Below are positions 23,107 through 31,528 of a DNA stretch of 64,000 nucleotides, in pieces; position 1 is the first letter of the stretch, and every line of letters starts with the position of its first letter. The notes beneath the pieces were generated by a model, which worked only from the letters and a program-made list of their open reading frames with translations, searched no databases and was not told where the DNA came from. The DNA comes from RHKX01 sp046330415 (GTDB lineage: Bacteria; Actinomycetota; Thermoleophilia; Solirubrobacterales; 70-9). The stretch lies in the NCBI GenBank assembly GCA_046330415.1, contig JAXLSW010000020.1, forward strand, positions 1 through 64,000, read 5' to 3'. A program made the position numbers and the translations under genes.

Positions 23107-23709
23107 TCAGCCCTCGGCGCTCGGCTTGCCCGCGGCGACCTGCTCGGCGCTGATCCCGAGCGCGTCGGCCTCGCCGGCGAGCGCATCGATGACGCGCTGG
23201 ATGTGCTCCGTTTCCTCGACCCCGAGCTCGTCGATCGCGCGGTTGATCTGGTCGCGATCGACCTTGGCGGCGAACGCCGGCGTCTTCAGCTTCTTGCGAA
23301 CCGACTTGACCTTCATCCCCTCGATCCCGGTCGGGCGGACCAGCGCGCAGGCGGTCACGAACCCCGAGAGCTCGTCGACCGCGAACAACGTCTTCGCCAT
23401 CCGCGTCTCCCGGGGCACCCCGAGGTACTCGGCGTGCCCGGCGACAGCGTCGATGACGTCCTGCGGATAGCCGAGGCGCTCGAGCTCGGCCATGCCGTAG
23501 CGCGGGTGGCCGGTTTCGAGGTCGGGGTGGCGCTCGTAGTCGAGATCGTGCACGAGGCCGGTGATCGCGTAGCGCTCCTCGTCCTCACCCCAGATCCCGG
23601 CGTAGTGCCGCATCGAGGCCTCCACGGCGAGGGCGTGCTTGCGCAGGGAATCGGACTCGGTCCATTCGCAGAGCAGCTCCCACGCATCCGCTCGGGTCGG
23701 TTCGCTCAT
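23107..23709 (-). CDS. HD-domain phosphohydrolase
   Basis: A 200-residue HD-superfamily protein: first His in LRKHALAVEASM, the HD pair in TGLVHDLDYERHPD, a further His in AVAGHAEYLG and Asp in LFAVDELSG, which together make the metal site. HD proteins of this size in bacteria hydrolyse nucleotide or phosphoester substrates; the specific one is not known. It is leaderless-type, with TAGGGT 7 nt before the ATG, and is transcribed divergently from murA and together with the hydrolase downstream. Confidence 0.85.
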   Translation of the reverse strand: MSEPTRADAWELLCEWTESDSLRKHALAVEASMRHYAGIWGEDEERYAITGLVHDLDYERHPDLETGHPRYGMAELERLGYPQDVIDAVAGHAEYLGVPRETRMAKTLFAVDELSGFVTACALVRPTGIEGMKVKSVRKKLKTPAFAAKVDRDQINRAIDELGVEETEHIQRVIDALAGEADALGISAEQVAAGKPSAEG

Positions 23710-23715
23710 GTCGTC

Positions 23716-23722
23716 TACCCTA
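23716..23722. promoter_or_regulatory. Overlapping divergent -10 elements (HD gene and murA)
   Basis: The 7-mer TACCCTA reads TACCCT on the plus strand (murA, leader 14 nt) and TAGGGT on the minus strand (HD gene, 7 nt before its ATG). The two -10 elements share five bases, so initiation should be mutually exclusive. Confidence 0.45.
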
Positions 23723-23735
23723 GCCCGCGATTTAC

Positions 23736-25040
23736 ATGGAGAAGTTCGTCATCCAGGGCGGCGTCCCCCTCAGCGGGGAGATCACCGCCGCCGGCAACAA
23801 GAACGCGGCTCTGCCGATCCTCGCGGCCTGCCTGCTCACGGGCGAGGACGTCGTCCTCCACAACGTGCCGCGGATCCGCGACACCGAGGCCCAGATCAGC
23901 CTCCTCGCGAACCTCGGTGTCGAGGTCGAGCGACTCGGTGAGAACTCCCTGCGCTTCCGAGCCGCCGAGATCGGCACCACCGAGGTCGACGAGGGCCTGG
24001 CCGCGAAGATCCGCGCCTCCTTCCTGCTCGCCGGGCCGCTGCTCGCCCGCTTCGGCCAGGTGACCATGCCGCCCCCCGGGGGCGACACGATCGGCCGCCG
24101 CCGGCTCGATCCGCACCTGGACGCCTTCCGCGACCTCGGTGCGACCGTCGAAGCCGATCGCTCGATCGAGCTCAGCGCTCCCAGCGGACTGCGGGCGTGC
24201 GAGATCTTCATGGACGAGCCTTCGGTCATGGGGACCGAGAACGCCCTGCTCGCCGCGGCCCTGGCCCCCGGCAAGACGGTGATCGGCAACGCGGCGTGCG
24301 AGCCGCACGTGCAGGACCTCGCGCGGCTGCTCTGCAAGATGGGCGCCGAGGTCGAGGGGATCGGCTCGAATGTGATGACCGTCCACGGCCAGGAGAAGCT
24401 CTCGGGCGCCGAGCACACGATCAGCCCCGACCACATCGAGATCGGCAGCTTCATGGCGCTGGCCGCCGCGACCGGCGGCGATCTCAGGATCCGCGACGTC
24501 GAGCCGAGCGATCTGGTGATGATCCGCAGGCAGTTCGGTCGCCTCGGGCTGAAGAGCTCGATCGAGGACCGCGACCTGCTCGTCGCCCCGAACCAGCGCC
24601 TCGCGGTCCAAGACGATGTCGGCGATGCGATCGCGAAGATCGACGACGGCCCCTGGCCGGCGTTCCCCGCCGACCTGACCTCGATCGCCCTCGCCCTCGC
24701 GACACAGGCCGACGGGACGATCCTGATCTTCGAGAAGATGTTCGAGAACCGCCTGTTCTTCACCGACAAGCTCGTCTCCATGGGCGCTCGGATCACGCTC
24801 TGCGATCCCCACCGGGCGATCGTGAGCGGTCCGAGCCGGCTTCATGGGGAGCGCCTGGAGAGCCCCGACATCCGCGCCGGGATGGCGATGCTCATCGCGG
24901 CGCTTGCGGCCCGCGGCACCTCCGAGATCGGCAACATCGCTCAGATCGATCGCGGCTACGAGCGCATCGACGAGCGTCTGCAGGAGCTCGGCGCCCGAAT
25001 CGAGCGGGTCGCCGTCGAGCCGGTCCCGGCGCCCGCCTGA
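23736..25040 (+). CDS. murA: UDP-N-acetylglucosamine 1-carboxyvinyltransferase MurA (Cys-to-Asp)
   Basis: A 434-residue enzyme of the EPSP-synthase fold for the first committed step of peptidoglycan synthesis (PEP transfer to UDP-GlcNAc). The N-terminal GNKNAALPILAA motif binds substrate (Lys22). The catalytic loop reads PPPGGDTIGRRRLDPH: Asp117 stands where most MurA have the PEP-adduct Cys (Cys115 of E. coli). Asp at this position is known from Mycobacterium and Chlamydia MurA, which are fosfomycin-insensitive yet active. The rest is complete (DRGYERIDERL near the end). It precedes the his genes by 60 bases. Confidence 0.96.
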   Translation: MEKFVIQGGVPLSGEITAAGNKNAALPILAACLLTGEDVVLHNVPRIRDTEAQISLLANLGVEVERLGENSLRFRAAEIGTTEVDEGLAAKIRASFLLAGPLLARFGQVTMPPPGGDTIGRRRLDPHLDAFRDLGATVEADRSIELSAPSGLRACEIFMDEPSVMGTENALLAAALAPGKTVIGNAACEPHVQDLARLLCKMGAEVEGIGSNVMTVHGQEKLSGAEHTISPDHIEIGSFMALAAATGGDLRIRDVEPSDLVMIRRQFGRLGLKSSIEDRDLLVAPNQRLAVQDDVGDAIAKIDDGPWPAFPADLTSIALALATQADGTILIFEKMFENRLFFTDKLVSMGARITLCDPHRAIVSGPSRLHGERLESPDIRAGMAMLIAALAARGTSEIGNIAQIDRGYERIDERLQELGARIERVAVEPVPAPA

Positions 25041-25100
25041 GCGACCTGACCCCCCGGAGCTGAAACCGATGCGAACGCCGTGCGACAGAGGGTCTCGCTG

Positions 25101-26087
25101 ATGGCCAAGTCGATCCCGACCGGGACGCGGGACGTCCTGCCCGACGAGATGCGCGAGCTGCGCGCGATCGAGGCGTCGCTCGCGGAGCTGTTCGAGCGCG
25201 AGGGCTACGGCGAGGTGCAGACGCCGGTGCTGGAGTACCAGGAGGAATCGCCGACCGGGGCCGGGCGCTCGGCCGCCGCCCGCTACCGCTTCTACGACGA
25301 GACCGGGGCCTCGCTGGCGCTGCGCAGCGACATGACCGAGCCGATCGCCCGGCTCGTCTCCAACCGCTTCGCCGACCACGAGGGAGCGCTGCGACTGCGG
25401 TACTCCGGCCGCATCTACCGGCCGGTGCGAATGCAGGGAGCCGAGCTGCGTGAGCTGCACCAGGTCGGCATCGAGCTGATCGGCGCCGAGGCTCCGGCGG
25501 GGACGATCGAGGTGATCAGGCTGCTGATCGCCGCCCTCGACGCGATCGGCCTGCAGCGCGCGGTCGTCGGGCTCGGGGACGCCGACCTCTTCGGCCAGCT
25601 CCTCGACGAGCTGGCTGTCGAAGGCGCCGCGAAGCAGCGCATCCTCGCCTGCTTGGCGGCTCACGACCTCGTCGCGATAGAGGCCGAAGCGGGCGATCTC
25701 GCCGGGGTCGACGACGAAGCCCGCCACGCCATCGTCACCCTCTCGAACCTGCGCGGCGGCAGCGAGGTGCTCGAGCGGGCCAAGGCGCTCGGCGGCGGCG
25801 CCGTCGAGCGCGCGGCGAGCCGCCTGGCAGAGACGTTCGCTGGTCTCGAGGACCTCGGTATCGCCGATCGCGTCCAGGTCGACTTCGGATTGCTTCGCGA
25901 CCTCGGCTACTACACGGGCGCGATCCTCGAGGTCTACGACCCCGCGTACGGCGATGTCCTCGGCGGCGGCGGTCGCTACGACGACCTGCTCGGCACGTTC
26001 GGCCGGTCGCTCCCGGCCGCCGGCTTCTCGCTCTATCTCGATCGGCTCCACGTCGCCCAGGCGGCGGAGCAGGAGCGGGCGTCGTGA
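25101..26087 (+). CDS. hisZ: ATP phosphoribosyltransferase regulatory subunit HisZ
   Basis: A 328-residue protein similar to the catalytic core of histidyl-tRNA synthetase (IPTGTRDVLPDEMREL, SGRIYRPVRMQGAELREL, VLGGGGRYDDLLGTFGR) but lacking the anticodon-binding domain. It follows directly with short-form hisG, which requires HisZ for activity, so HisZ rather than HisS is the better call. ATG 25101 has GAGGG about 9 nt upstream; a GTG a few codons earlier is possible. It ends with a GTGA overlap with hisG. Confidence 0.92.
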   Translation: MAKSIPTGTRDVLPDEMRELRAIEASLAELFEREGYGEVQTPVLEYQEESPTGAGRSAAARYRFYDETGASLALRSDMTEPIARLVSNRFADHEGALRLRYSGRIYRPVRMQGAELRELHQVGIELIGAEAPAGTIEVIRLLIAALDAIGLQRAVVGLGDADLFGQLLDELAVEGAAKQRILACLAAHDLVAIEAEAGDLAGVDDEARHAIVTLSNLRGGSEVLERAKALGGGAVERAASRLAETFAGLEDLGIADRVQVDFGLLRDLGYYTGAILEVYDPAYGDVLGGGGRYDDLLGTFGRSLPAAGFSLYLDRLHVAQAAEQERAS

Positions 26088-26761
26088 ACCCGGCCGCGCA
26101 GGGGATCTCCGGCGAGGGGCTGCGCCTCGCCATGCCACGCGGCGCGCTCTTCGAGCCGTGTCTCGACATGCTCGATCGCGCCGGCTTCGACACATCCGAG
26201 CCGCGCAGCGGCTCGCGGTCGCTGATCTTCGACCTCGGCGGCGAGCTGACGATCGTCACCGTCAGGCCCTCCGACGTCCCCACCTACGTCGAGGCCGGAG
26301 CCGCCGGTCTCGGGATCACCGGCAAGGACGTGCTGTCGGAGCAGTCCGATCGCGTCGTCTACGAGCTCGCCGACCTCGGGTTCGGTCGCTGCCGCATGGC
26401 CCTCGCCACCCGGGTGGGTTCGGACCGCCTCGCGGAGGCGGAGCGAAGGCTCGGGCGGATGCGAATCGCCACCAAGTACCCCCGCATCGCCGAGGAGTTC
26501 TTCGAGCGCACCGGCAGGCAGGCCGACCTGATCGAGGTGAAGGGGTCGGTGGAGCTCGCTCCCCTCGTCGATCTTGCAGACGGGATCGTCGATCTCGTCG
26601 ATACGGGCAGGACCCTGGCGGAGAACGACCTCGAGGTCGTCGAGGAGATCTCCGTCTGCACTGCCCGCCTGATCGCCAACCGGGTCGCGCACAAGCTCAG
26701 GGTCGACGAGATCGACGCGATGGTCGAGCGGCTGCGCGCCGCCGCCGCGGAATCGCCGTGA
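26084..26761 (+). CDS. hisG: ATP phosphoribosyltransferase HisG, short form
   Basis: A 225-residue catalytic subunit of the first step of histidine synthesis (ATP + PRPP to PR-ATP). LRLAMPRGALFEP and the PRPP-binding LVDLADGIVDLVDTGRTLAEN are diagnostic. The C-terminal ACT-like regulatory domain of long HisG is missing, so the enzyme works as a HisG-HisZ octamer with HisZ carrying the histidine feedback. Starts at GTG within the hisZ stop and overlaps hisD by 4 nt. Confidence 0.95.
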   Translation: MNPAAQGISGEGLRLAMPRGALFEPCLDMLDRAGFDTSEPRSGSRSLIFDLGGELTIVTVRPSDVPTYVEAGAAGLGITGKDVLSEQSDRVVYELADLGFGRCRMALATRVGSDRLAEAERRLGRMRIATKYPRIAEEFFERTGRQADLIEVKGSVELAPLVDLADGIVDLVDTGRTLAENDLEVVEEISVCTARLIANRVAHKLRVDEIDAMVERLRAAAAESP

Positions 26762-28041
26762 GGATCGAGCGCCGGAGCTGGGACGGCCGCGACGCGCGCG
26801 GCCTCGCCGCTGAGCTCCGCGCGGAGGCCGAAGCCGAGTTGCCGGCCGGGATCGCCGAGGCGGTCGCGAGCACGATCGAGACGGTCCGAGCCGGTGGCGA
26901 CGCCACGGTGATCGAGCTCGGTGAGCGTTTCGACGCGGTCGGCGCCGCAGCCCAGGTCCGCAGGGAGCTGAAGCGGCGCTGAGCCCACTCGCGCCCGGAG
27001 CCGCGCGAGGCCCTCGAGCGAGCGGCGGCGAACATCGAGGCCGTCGCGGCTGCGCATCGGCGTGGTGAGCGAACCTGACGCCGCGCGGTGGGACGTTGAG
27101 GTGCTGGTTGGCGCCGCGTCACGCGCCAGGCGGGCGCGCTCTATCCCTCCAGCGTCCTCATGGGCGCCATCCCGGCGGTCGTGGCCGGGGTCGAGCGCGT
27201 CGTCGTCGCTCTCCCCCGCCCGGCGAGGGTGGCCTTCCGCACCCTGTCGTGCTCGCGGCGGCACGGATCGCGGCGCGAGCGAGGTCTTCGCGATGGGCGG
27301 AGCGCAGGCGATCGCAGCGCTGGCCTACGGCACCGAGTCCGTGACGGCGGTCGACGTGATCCACTCCGGCAGCCCGTGGATGGAGGCGGCTGCGGTGCTC
27401 ACGCGTCGTCGGCATCGACGGCTACGCGAGGTCCCTCGGAGCTGCTGGTCATCTTCGATGCGACAACGGAGGCGACCCCGCTCGCCCTCGACCTGCTCGC
27501 GCAGGCCGAGCACGGAGCCGACTCGCCGCTGGTCGCCGTCTCCACCGACCGCGACGCCCTCCAGCGGCTCGCCGACGCCGTCGGGACGGCTCGCCCCGAT
27601 CGCCCCTCCGCCCACGACGCCCGCCTCGACCTCGTCGCGATCGACTCCGGTGGGTCCGCCGCCATGGTCGACCTCGCGCAGGCTTACGCGCCCGAGCACG
27701 TCGAGGTCGCCTGTGCCGATGCCGGAGCGCTCGCCGCCGAGTTGACGACGGCGGGTTGCGTCTTCACGGGACCCGCCGCAGCGGTCGCCTTCGGCGACTA
27801 CGCCGCCGGTTCCAACCACATCCTTCCGACGGGTGGCGCCGGGCGATACACCCGGGACCGGCGTGGGCCGGGGACCTTCCGGCGGCGGATCTCGCGGGTC
27901 AGCATCGACGGGGTAGGCGCGGACCGCTCGCGGCGGCAGTCGACGCGATCGCCCGCGCCGAGGGCTTCCCCGGTGCGCGGGGAATCCGCGCTCAGACACC
28001 TCGGCGAGGACGCATCGGGTCCGGCCGAGTCGGCATCCTGA
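26758..28041 (+). pseudogene. hisD: Histidinol dehydrogenase, broken by multiple frameshifts
   Basis: HisD segments appear in order but in changing frames: N-terminus from GTG 26758; an in-frame TGA at 26980; REALERAAANIEAVAAAHRR (from 27004); YPSSVLMGAIPAVVAG (about 27140); GLPHPVVLAAARIA (about 27230); EVFAMGGAQAIAALAYGTES (about 27283); GPSELLVIFDATTE (about 27440); LLAQAEHGADSPL with the Gln/His metal ligands; FGDYAAGSNHILPTGG (about 27790). At least six indels are needed. The catalytic HGES motif reads RGES, and the V-Y-V-P-G-G region is missing. Either a decayed gene or a stretch of bad sequence; the neighbours are intact. Confidence 0.85.
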
Positions 28042-28048
28042 GAGAGCG

Positions 28049-28639
28049 ATGGCGCGTACGGCTCAGATCGACCGCGAGACGGGGGAGACCCGGATCTCCC
28101 TCTCCCTCGACCTCGACGGAGGGGAGGCCTCGGCGCGCACCGGCGTCGGCTTCCTCGACCACATGCTCGACCTGCTCGCCCGCCACGGGCGCCTGGGTCT
28201 TCAGGTCGAGGCCGAGGGAGACCTCGAGACCGGCTCTCACCACACCGTCGAGGACGTCGGAATCGTGCTCGGGCAGGCGATCGACATGGCGCTCGGGGAT
28301 CGCGCCGGGATCCGCCGCTACGCGCACGTCGAGATCCCGATGGACGAGGCGCTGGCGCGCTGCTCCATCGACGTCTCAGGGCGTCCCTACTGCCGGTTCG
28401 AGTCCGATCTGCCGCCGGTCACGATCGGCGGGTACGAAGCGGAGCTGACCGAGGAGTTCTTCCGCGCCGTCGCCACCAACGCGAAGCTCACCCTGCACCT
28501 CTCGAACCCTTACGGAGCAAACGCACACCACATGATCGAAGCCTGCTTCAAGGCCTTCGCGAGAGCGCTTCGCCATGCGGTTTCCATCGATCCGGAGGAG
28601 CCCGGTGTGCCCTCGACCAAGGGCACGCTGACGACGTGA
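28049..28639 (+). CDS. hisB: Imidazoleglycerol-phosphate dehydratase HisB
   Basis: A 196-residue monofunctional IGPD. The two metal-binding His clusters are GVGFLDHMLDLLARHGR with GSHHTVEDVGI, and the second half has NPYGANAHHMIEACFKAFARAL. Usual length about 195-200. It converts imidazole glycerol phosphate to imidazole acetol phosphate. It follows the broken hisD by 7 nt; no hisC lies between, unlike the common hisD-hisC-hisB order. SD GAGAG is close upstream. Confidence 0.95.
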   Translation: MARTAQIDRETGETRISLSLDLDGGEASARTGVGFLDHMLDLLARHGRLGLQVEAEGDLETGSHHTVEDVGIVLGQAIDMALGDRAGIRRYAHVEIPMDEALARCSIDVSGRPYCRFESDLPPVTIGGYEAELTEEFFRAVATNAKLTLHLSNPYGANAHHMIEACFKAFARALRHAVSIDPEEPGVPSTKGTLTT

Positions 28640-28679
28640 TCGGCCCCCGCGGCCGCAACTTCCACGCCTGAGGCGTGCT

Positions 28680-28685
28680 TAGACT
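28680..28685 (+). promoter_or_regulatory. -10 hexamer for the glycosidase gene
   Basis: TAGACT lies 7 nt before ATG 28693, which decides this start over the upstream TTG/ATG choices and indicates a leaderless transcript independent of hisB. Confidence 0.5.
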
Positions 28686-28692
28686 CCTATCT

Positions 28693-29778
28693 ATGAAGCG
28701 CACTCTTCTCATCGCGCTCCTGCTGTTGGCTGGGCTTGTTCTCACCGGCACCGCGAGCGCGAAGCCCAAGGGCAAGGCAAAGGTCGACAAGGACTTCTTC
28801 GGTGTCATGGCCGTCGATCCGACCAACGACGACTACGACCGGATGGCGAACACTGGCTTCGGCCTGTCCCGCTTCGAGTTGAGCTGGGGGGCGATCCAGA
28901 GCACCCGCGAGGGCGCCTACAACTGGAGCTACGCCGACGCCCGCATGATCCAGATCGCCAAGGCCGGCATGGAGCCGTCGGTGATCGTCTACGGGACCCC
29001 GCGCTTCGTCCGCAAGAACGCTGACGGCTTCTACCCGCCGACCAACTCCTCGCAGAACATGAAGGCGTGGGAGGAGTTCCTGAAGGCGGCGGTCCACCGC
29101 TACGGACCGGACGGCGACTTCTGGGACGCGCTCCCCGACATCCCCAAGTCCCCGATCCACAAGTGGCTGATCTGGAACGAGCAGAACGCCCGTGCCTTCT
29201 GGAAGCCGCGCCCCGATCCCGTCGACTACGCGAAGCTCGTCAAGGCCTCGAGCAAGGCGATCCACGAGAAGGACCCGAAGGCGGAGATCGTGCTCGGCGG
29301 CATGTACGGGTATCCATCGGGCGACAGCCGTTCGATGACCGCCGTCGACTTCCTGAAGCGCTTCTACAAGGTGAAGAACATCGCGAAGTCGTTCGACGCC
29401 ATCAACGTGCACCCTTACGGGTCCGGCGTCAGCACGGTCAAGAAGCAGATCGCCGAGGCCAGGTCCGTCGCCAAGAAGGCCGGTGACGGCAACGTCGAGG
29501 TGCTCGTCGGCGAGATCGGCTGGGCGTCCAGCGGACCGAGCAAGAGCGAGGAGGTCGTCGGCGCGAAGGGCCAGGCGACGCGGCTCAAGAAGGGCCTGCA
29601 GATGCTGGTCCAGAACCGCAACAAGTGGAACATCCTCGGCGCCTACGTCTACCTGTGGAACGACTTCACGATGCCGACCTCGTGCCTGTGGTGCCCGGGC
29701 GCCGGGCTGGTCGACGTCAACGGCAAGGCCAAGCCGGCGCTGAAGGCCGTCCAGCAGGTCATCGCGGCTTCTCGCTAG
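28693..29778 (+). CDS. Secreted glycoside hydrolase-like protein (clan GH-A fold)
   Basis: A 361-residue protein. MKRTLLIALLLLAGLVLTGTAS is a signal peptide with cleavage after ASA. The mature part looks like a (beta/alpha)8 glycosidase: the acid/base Glu in WLIWNEQNARAFW (N-E after a beta-strand, as in GH39/GH5) and a candidate nucleophile Glu in VLVGEIGWASSG. It opens with FFGVMAVDPTNDDYDRMANTG and FELSWGAIQ. The substrate is unknown. It sits between hisB and hisH without a role in histidine synthesis and has its own -10 hexamer. Confidence 0.75.
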   Translation: MKRTLLIALLLLAGLVLTGTASAKPKGKAKVDKDFFGVMAVDPTNDDYDRMANTGFGLSRFELSWGAIQSTREGAYNWSYADARMIQIAKAGMEPSVIVYGTPRFVRKNADGFYPPTNSSQNMKAWEEFLKAAVHRYGPDGDFWDALPDIPKSPIHKWLIWNEQNARAFWKPRPDPVDYAKLVKASSKAIHEKDPKAEIVLGGMYGYPSGDSRSMTAVDFLKRFYKVKNIAKSFDAINVHPYGSGVSTVKKQIAEARSVAKKAGDGNVEVLVGEIGWASSGPSKSEEVVGAKGQATRLKKGLQMLVQNRNKWNILGAYVYLWNDFTMPTSCLWCPGAGLVDVNGKAKPALKAVQQVIAASR

Positions 29779-29825
29779 CGCTCGGCGCGGGGCGCTGGGC
29801 CACCAGCCACCTCGGCGGGCTCGCC

Positions 29826-29831
29826 TAACAT
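29826..29831 (+). promoter_or_regulatory. -10 hexamer for hisH
   Basis: TAACAT lies 7 nt before GTG 29839. The ATG at 29830 is part of this hexamer and therefore unlikely to be the real start. It gives the second half of the his cluster its own promoter after the inserted glycosidase gene. Confidence 0.45.
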
Positions 29832-29838
29832 GGCGCCG

Positions 29839-30480
29839 GTGAGCGCGCCTCGCCCCCAGATCACCGTCGTCGATTACGGCATGGGCAACCTGCGCTCGGC
29901 GTCGAAGGCGCTCGAGCACGTCGGTGCCGACGTCGTCGTCAGCGGTGAGGGCGCCGTGATCGCGGCGGCGGATGCGCTGGTGCTCCCGGGTGTCGGCGCG
30001 TTTCCCGAGGCGATGCGCCAGATCGATGCCCGCGGGCTGGCCGATCCGATCCGCGAGCGCGTCGCGGCCGGGGCGCCGCTGCTCGGGATCTGCCTCGGCA
30101 TGCAGCTCCTCTTCGCGGGCTCTGAGGAGCACGGTGGGGCGGAGGGGCTCGGCCTGCTCGAGGGCCGCGTCGACGCGCTCCGGGCGGATGGCCTCAAGCT
30201 TCCGCACATCGGCTGGTCGCCGGTCATCCCGCGGCGGGACTCAGCGCTGACCGCGAGCCTCGACCCGGTGGGGGAGCCCTTCTACTTCGTGCACTCGTTC
30301 GTCGCCCGCCCCGCCCAACGGCACCTGATCGCAACCAGCGAGCACGGCGAGGAGTTCGCGGCGATCGTCGGCGACGGCCATGTCTTCGGAACGCAGTTCC
30401 ACCCCGAGAAGTCAAGCTCCGCGGGGCTCGCGATGCTCTCCTCGTTCGTGTCGATCGCAGCGCCGGCAGGGGTCGCCTGA
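29839..30480 (+). CDS. hisH: Imidazole glycerol phosphate synthase glutaminase subunit HisH
   Basis: A 213-residue class I glutamine amidotransferase that supplies ammonia to HisF. VVDYGMGNLRSASKAL opens the protein; the nucleophile Cys is in LLGICLGMQLLF, and the His-Glu pair in FGTQFHPEKSSS. Start GTG 29839 is preferred because of the hexamer upstream; ATG 29830 (3 residues longer) is the alternative. It ends one base before hisA. Confidence 0.95.
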   Translation: MSAPRPQITVVDYGMGNLRSASKALEHVGADVVVSGEGAVIAAADALVLPGVGAFPEAMRQIDARGLADPIRERVAAGAPLLGICLGMQLLFAGSEEHGGAEGLGLLEGRVDALRADGLKLPHIGWSPVIPRRDSALTASLDPVGEPFYFVHSFVARPAQRHLIATSEHGEEFAAIVGDGHVFGTQFHPEKSSSAGLAMLSSFVSIAAPAGVA

Positions 30481-30481
30481 G

Positions 30482-31255
30482 ATGGGCTCGACGACGGTGA
30501 CCGGCCCGCAGCTGCTGCCCGCGATCGACATCCGCGGGGGCAGCGCCGTGCGCCTTCTGCAGGGTGACTACGACCGCGAGACCCATTACGACGCCGATCC
30601 GGTGGACGCCGCCCGCCGGTGGGTCGACGGGGGCGCCGCGATCGTGCACGTCGTCGATCTCGACGGCGCTCGCGCCGGCAGCCCCCAGAACCTGGGGATC
30701 GTCGGACGGCTGGCTGAAGCCGTCGACGTACCGATGCAGCTCGGCGGTGGGCTCCGTGACCGGGCCGCCGTCGAAGCGGCCTTCGAGGCCGGGGCCGCGC
30801 GCGCGGTGCTCGGCACGAGCGCCCAGCGCGATCCCGGCCTGCTCGGCGAGCTCGCATCAGCCCACGGAGAGCGGATCGTCGCGTCCGTCGACGCCCGCGG
30901 CGCGAACGTCGCCGTCGAGGGCTGGGAGCAGCCGACCTCGACCTCCGTGCCCGACGCCATCGCTCGGCTCGGCGCCCTCGGCGTCGGCCGCTTCGTCTAC
31001 ACGCCGGTAGAGGTCGACGGAACCCTTGAGGGTCCCGGGCTCGACGGGCTCGACCCCGTGCTGGCCGCCTGCGAGGAATGGGGGGCGAAGCTGATCTACT
31101 CGGGAGGGGTCGGGACCCTGGACGATCTCGTGGCCCTCCGTGACCTGCGCGCCTCCAGCCTCGAGGGCGTGATCGTCGGCCGGGCGCTGTACGAGCGCCG
31201 CTTCAGCGTCGCCGATGGCGTCGCCGCGCTCGCCGGGGAGGGCCGATGGGCCTGA
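30482..31255 (+). CDS. hisA: Phosphoribosylformimino-AICAR-P isomerase HisA
   Basis: A 257-residue TIM barrel. LLPAIDIRGGSAVRLLQGDY contains the catalytic Asp, and VDLDGARAGSPQN and YSGGVGTLDDL are the phosphate-binding and second-Asp regions. Actinobacterial HisA is often the bifunctional PriA that also does TrpF; the window has no trp genes, so that cannot be settled. It begins at ATG 30482, one base after hisH, and overlaps the next small gene by 10 nt. Confidence 0.94.
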   Translation: MGSTTVTGPQLLPAIDIRGGSAVRLLQGDYDRETHYDADPVDAARRWVDGGAAIVHVVDLDGARAGSPQNLGIVGRLAEAVDVPMQLGGGLRDRAAVEAAFEAGAARAVLGTSAQRDPGLLGELASAHGERIVASVDARGANVAVEGWEQPTSTSVPDAIARLGALGVGRFVYTPVEVDGTLEGPGLDGLDPVLAACEEWGAKLIYSGGVGTLDDLVALRDLRASSLEGVIVGRALYERRFSVADGVAALAGEGRWA

Positions 31256-31527
31256 TCGGGTACACGACGCGCACGGCCACCAAGCTCAGCCCATGGGCCC
31301 GCGCTCTCGCGGTCGCCGAGCTCGCGCTCCTGGTCAAGCGCCATCTCGACCGCCTCGGCCCCGGTGAGGGCATGGAGCTGCGCGACCTCGTCGTCAAGTC
31401 GAAGGGGCGCCCCGGAAACCTCACCAAGGCGGAGCGCTCTCGCGTCTACGAGCTCGTCCGCAAGCTCGAGCCCGGCGCGTTCGCCAAGAGCGCCTCGCTG
31501 CGCGCGGTCCCTCTCCGCAAACGCTGA
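31246..31527 (+). CDS. Small basic protein between hisA and hisF
   Basis: A 93-residue unrecognised protein that starts inside the end of hisA (GGGAGGG about 4 nt ahead of ATG 31246) and stops one base before hisF. The N-terminus (MGLIGYTTRTATKLSPWARAL) is followed by helices AVAELALLVKRHLDRL and LTKAERSRVYELVRKL; overall charge is strongly positive. Tight overlap on both sides supports real translation. Composition suggests a nucleic-acid or membrane-surface contact, but no function can be assigned. Confidence 0.7.
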   Translation: MGLIGYTTRTATKLSPWARALAVAELALLVKRHLDRLGPGEGMELRDLVVKSKGRPGNLTKAERSRVYELVRKLEPGAFAKSASLRAVPLRKR

Positions 31528-31528
31528 C

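Noticed and set aside
25101..26087. Histidyl-tRNA synthetase HisS
   Set aside because: The anticodon-binding domain is missing and the gene is fused by overlap to short-form hisG, which fits HisZ.
26758..28041. Programmed frameshifting in hisD
   Set aside because: At least six frame changes, no slippery heptamer with a downstream structure at each, plus loss of a catalytic His.
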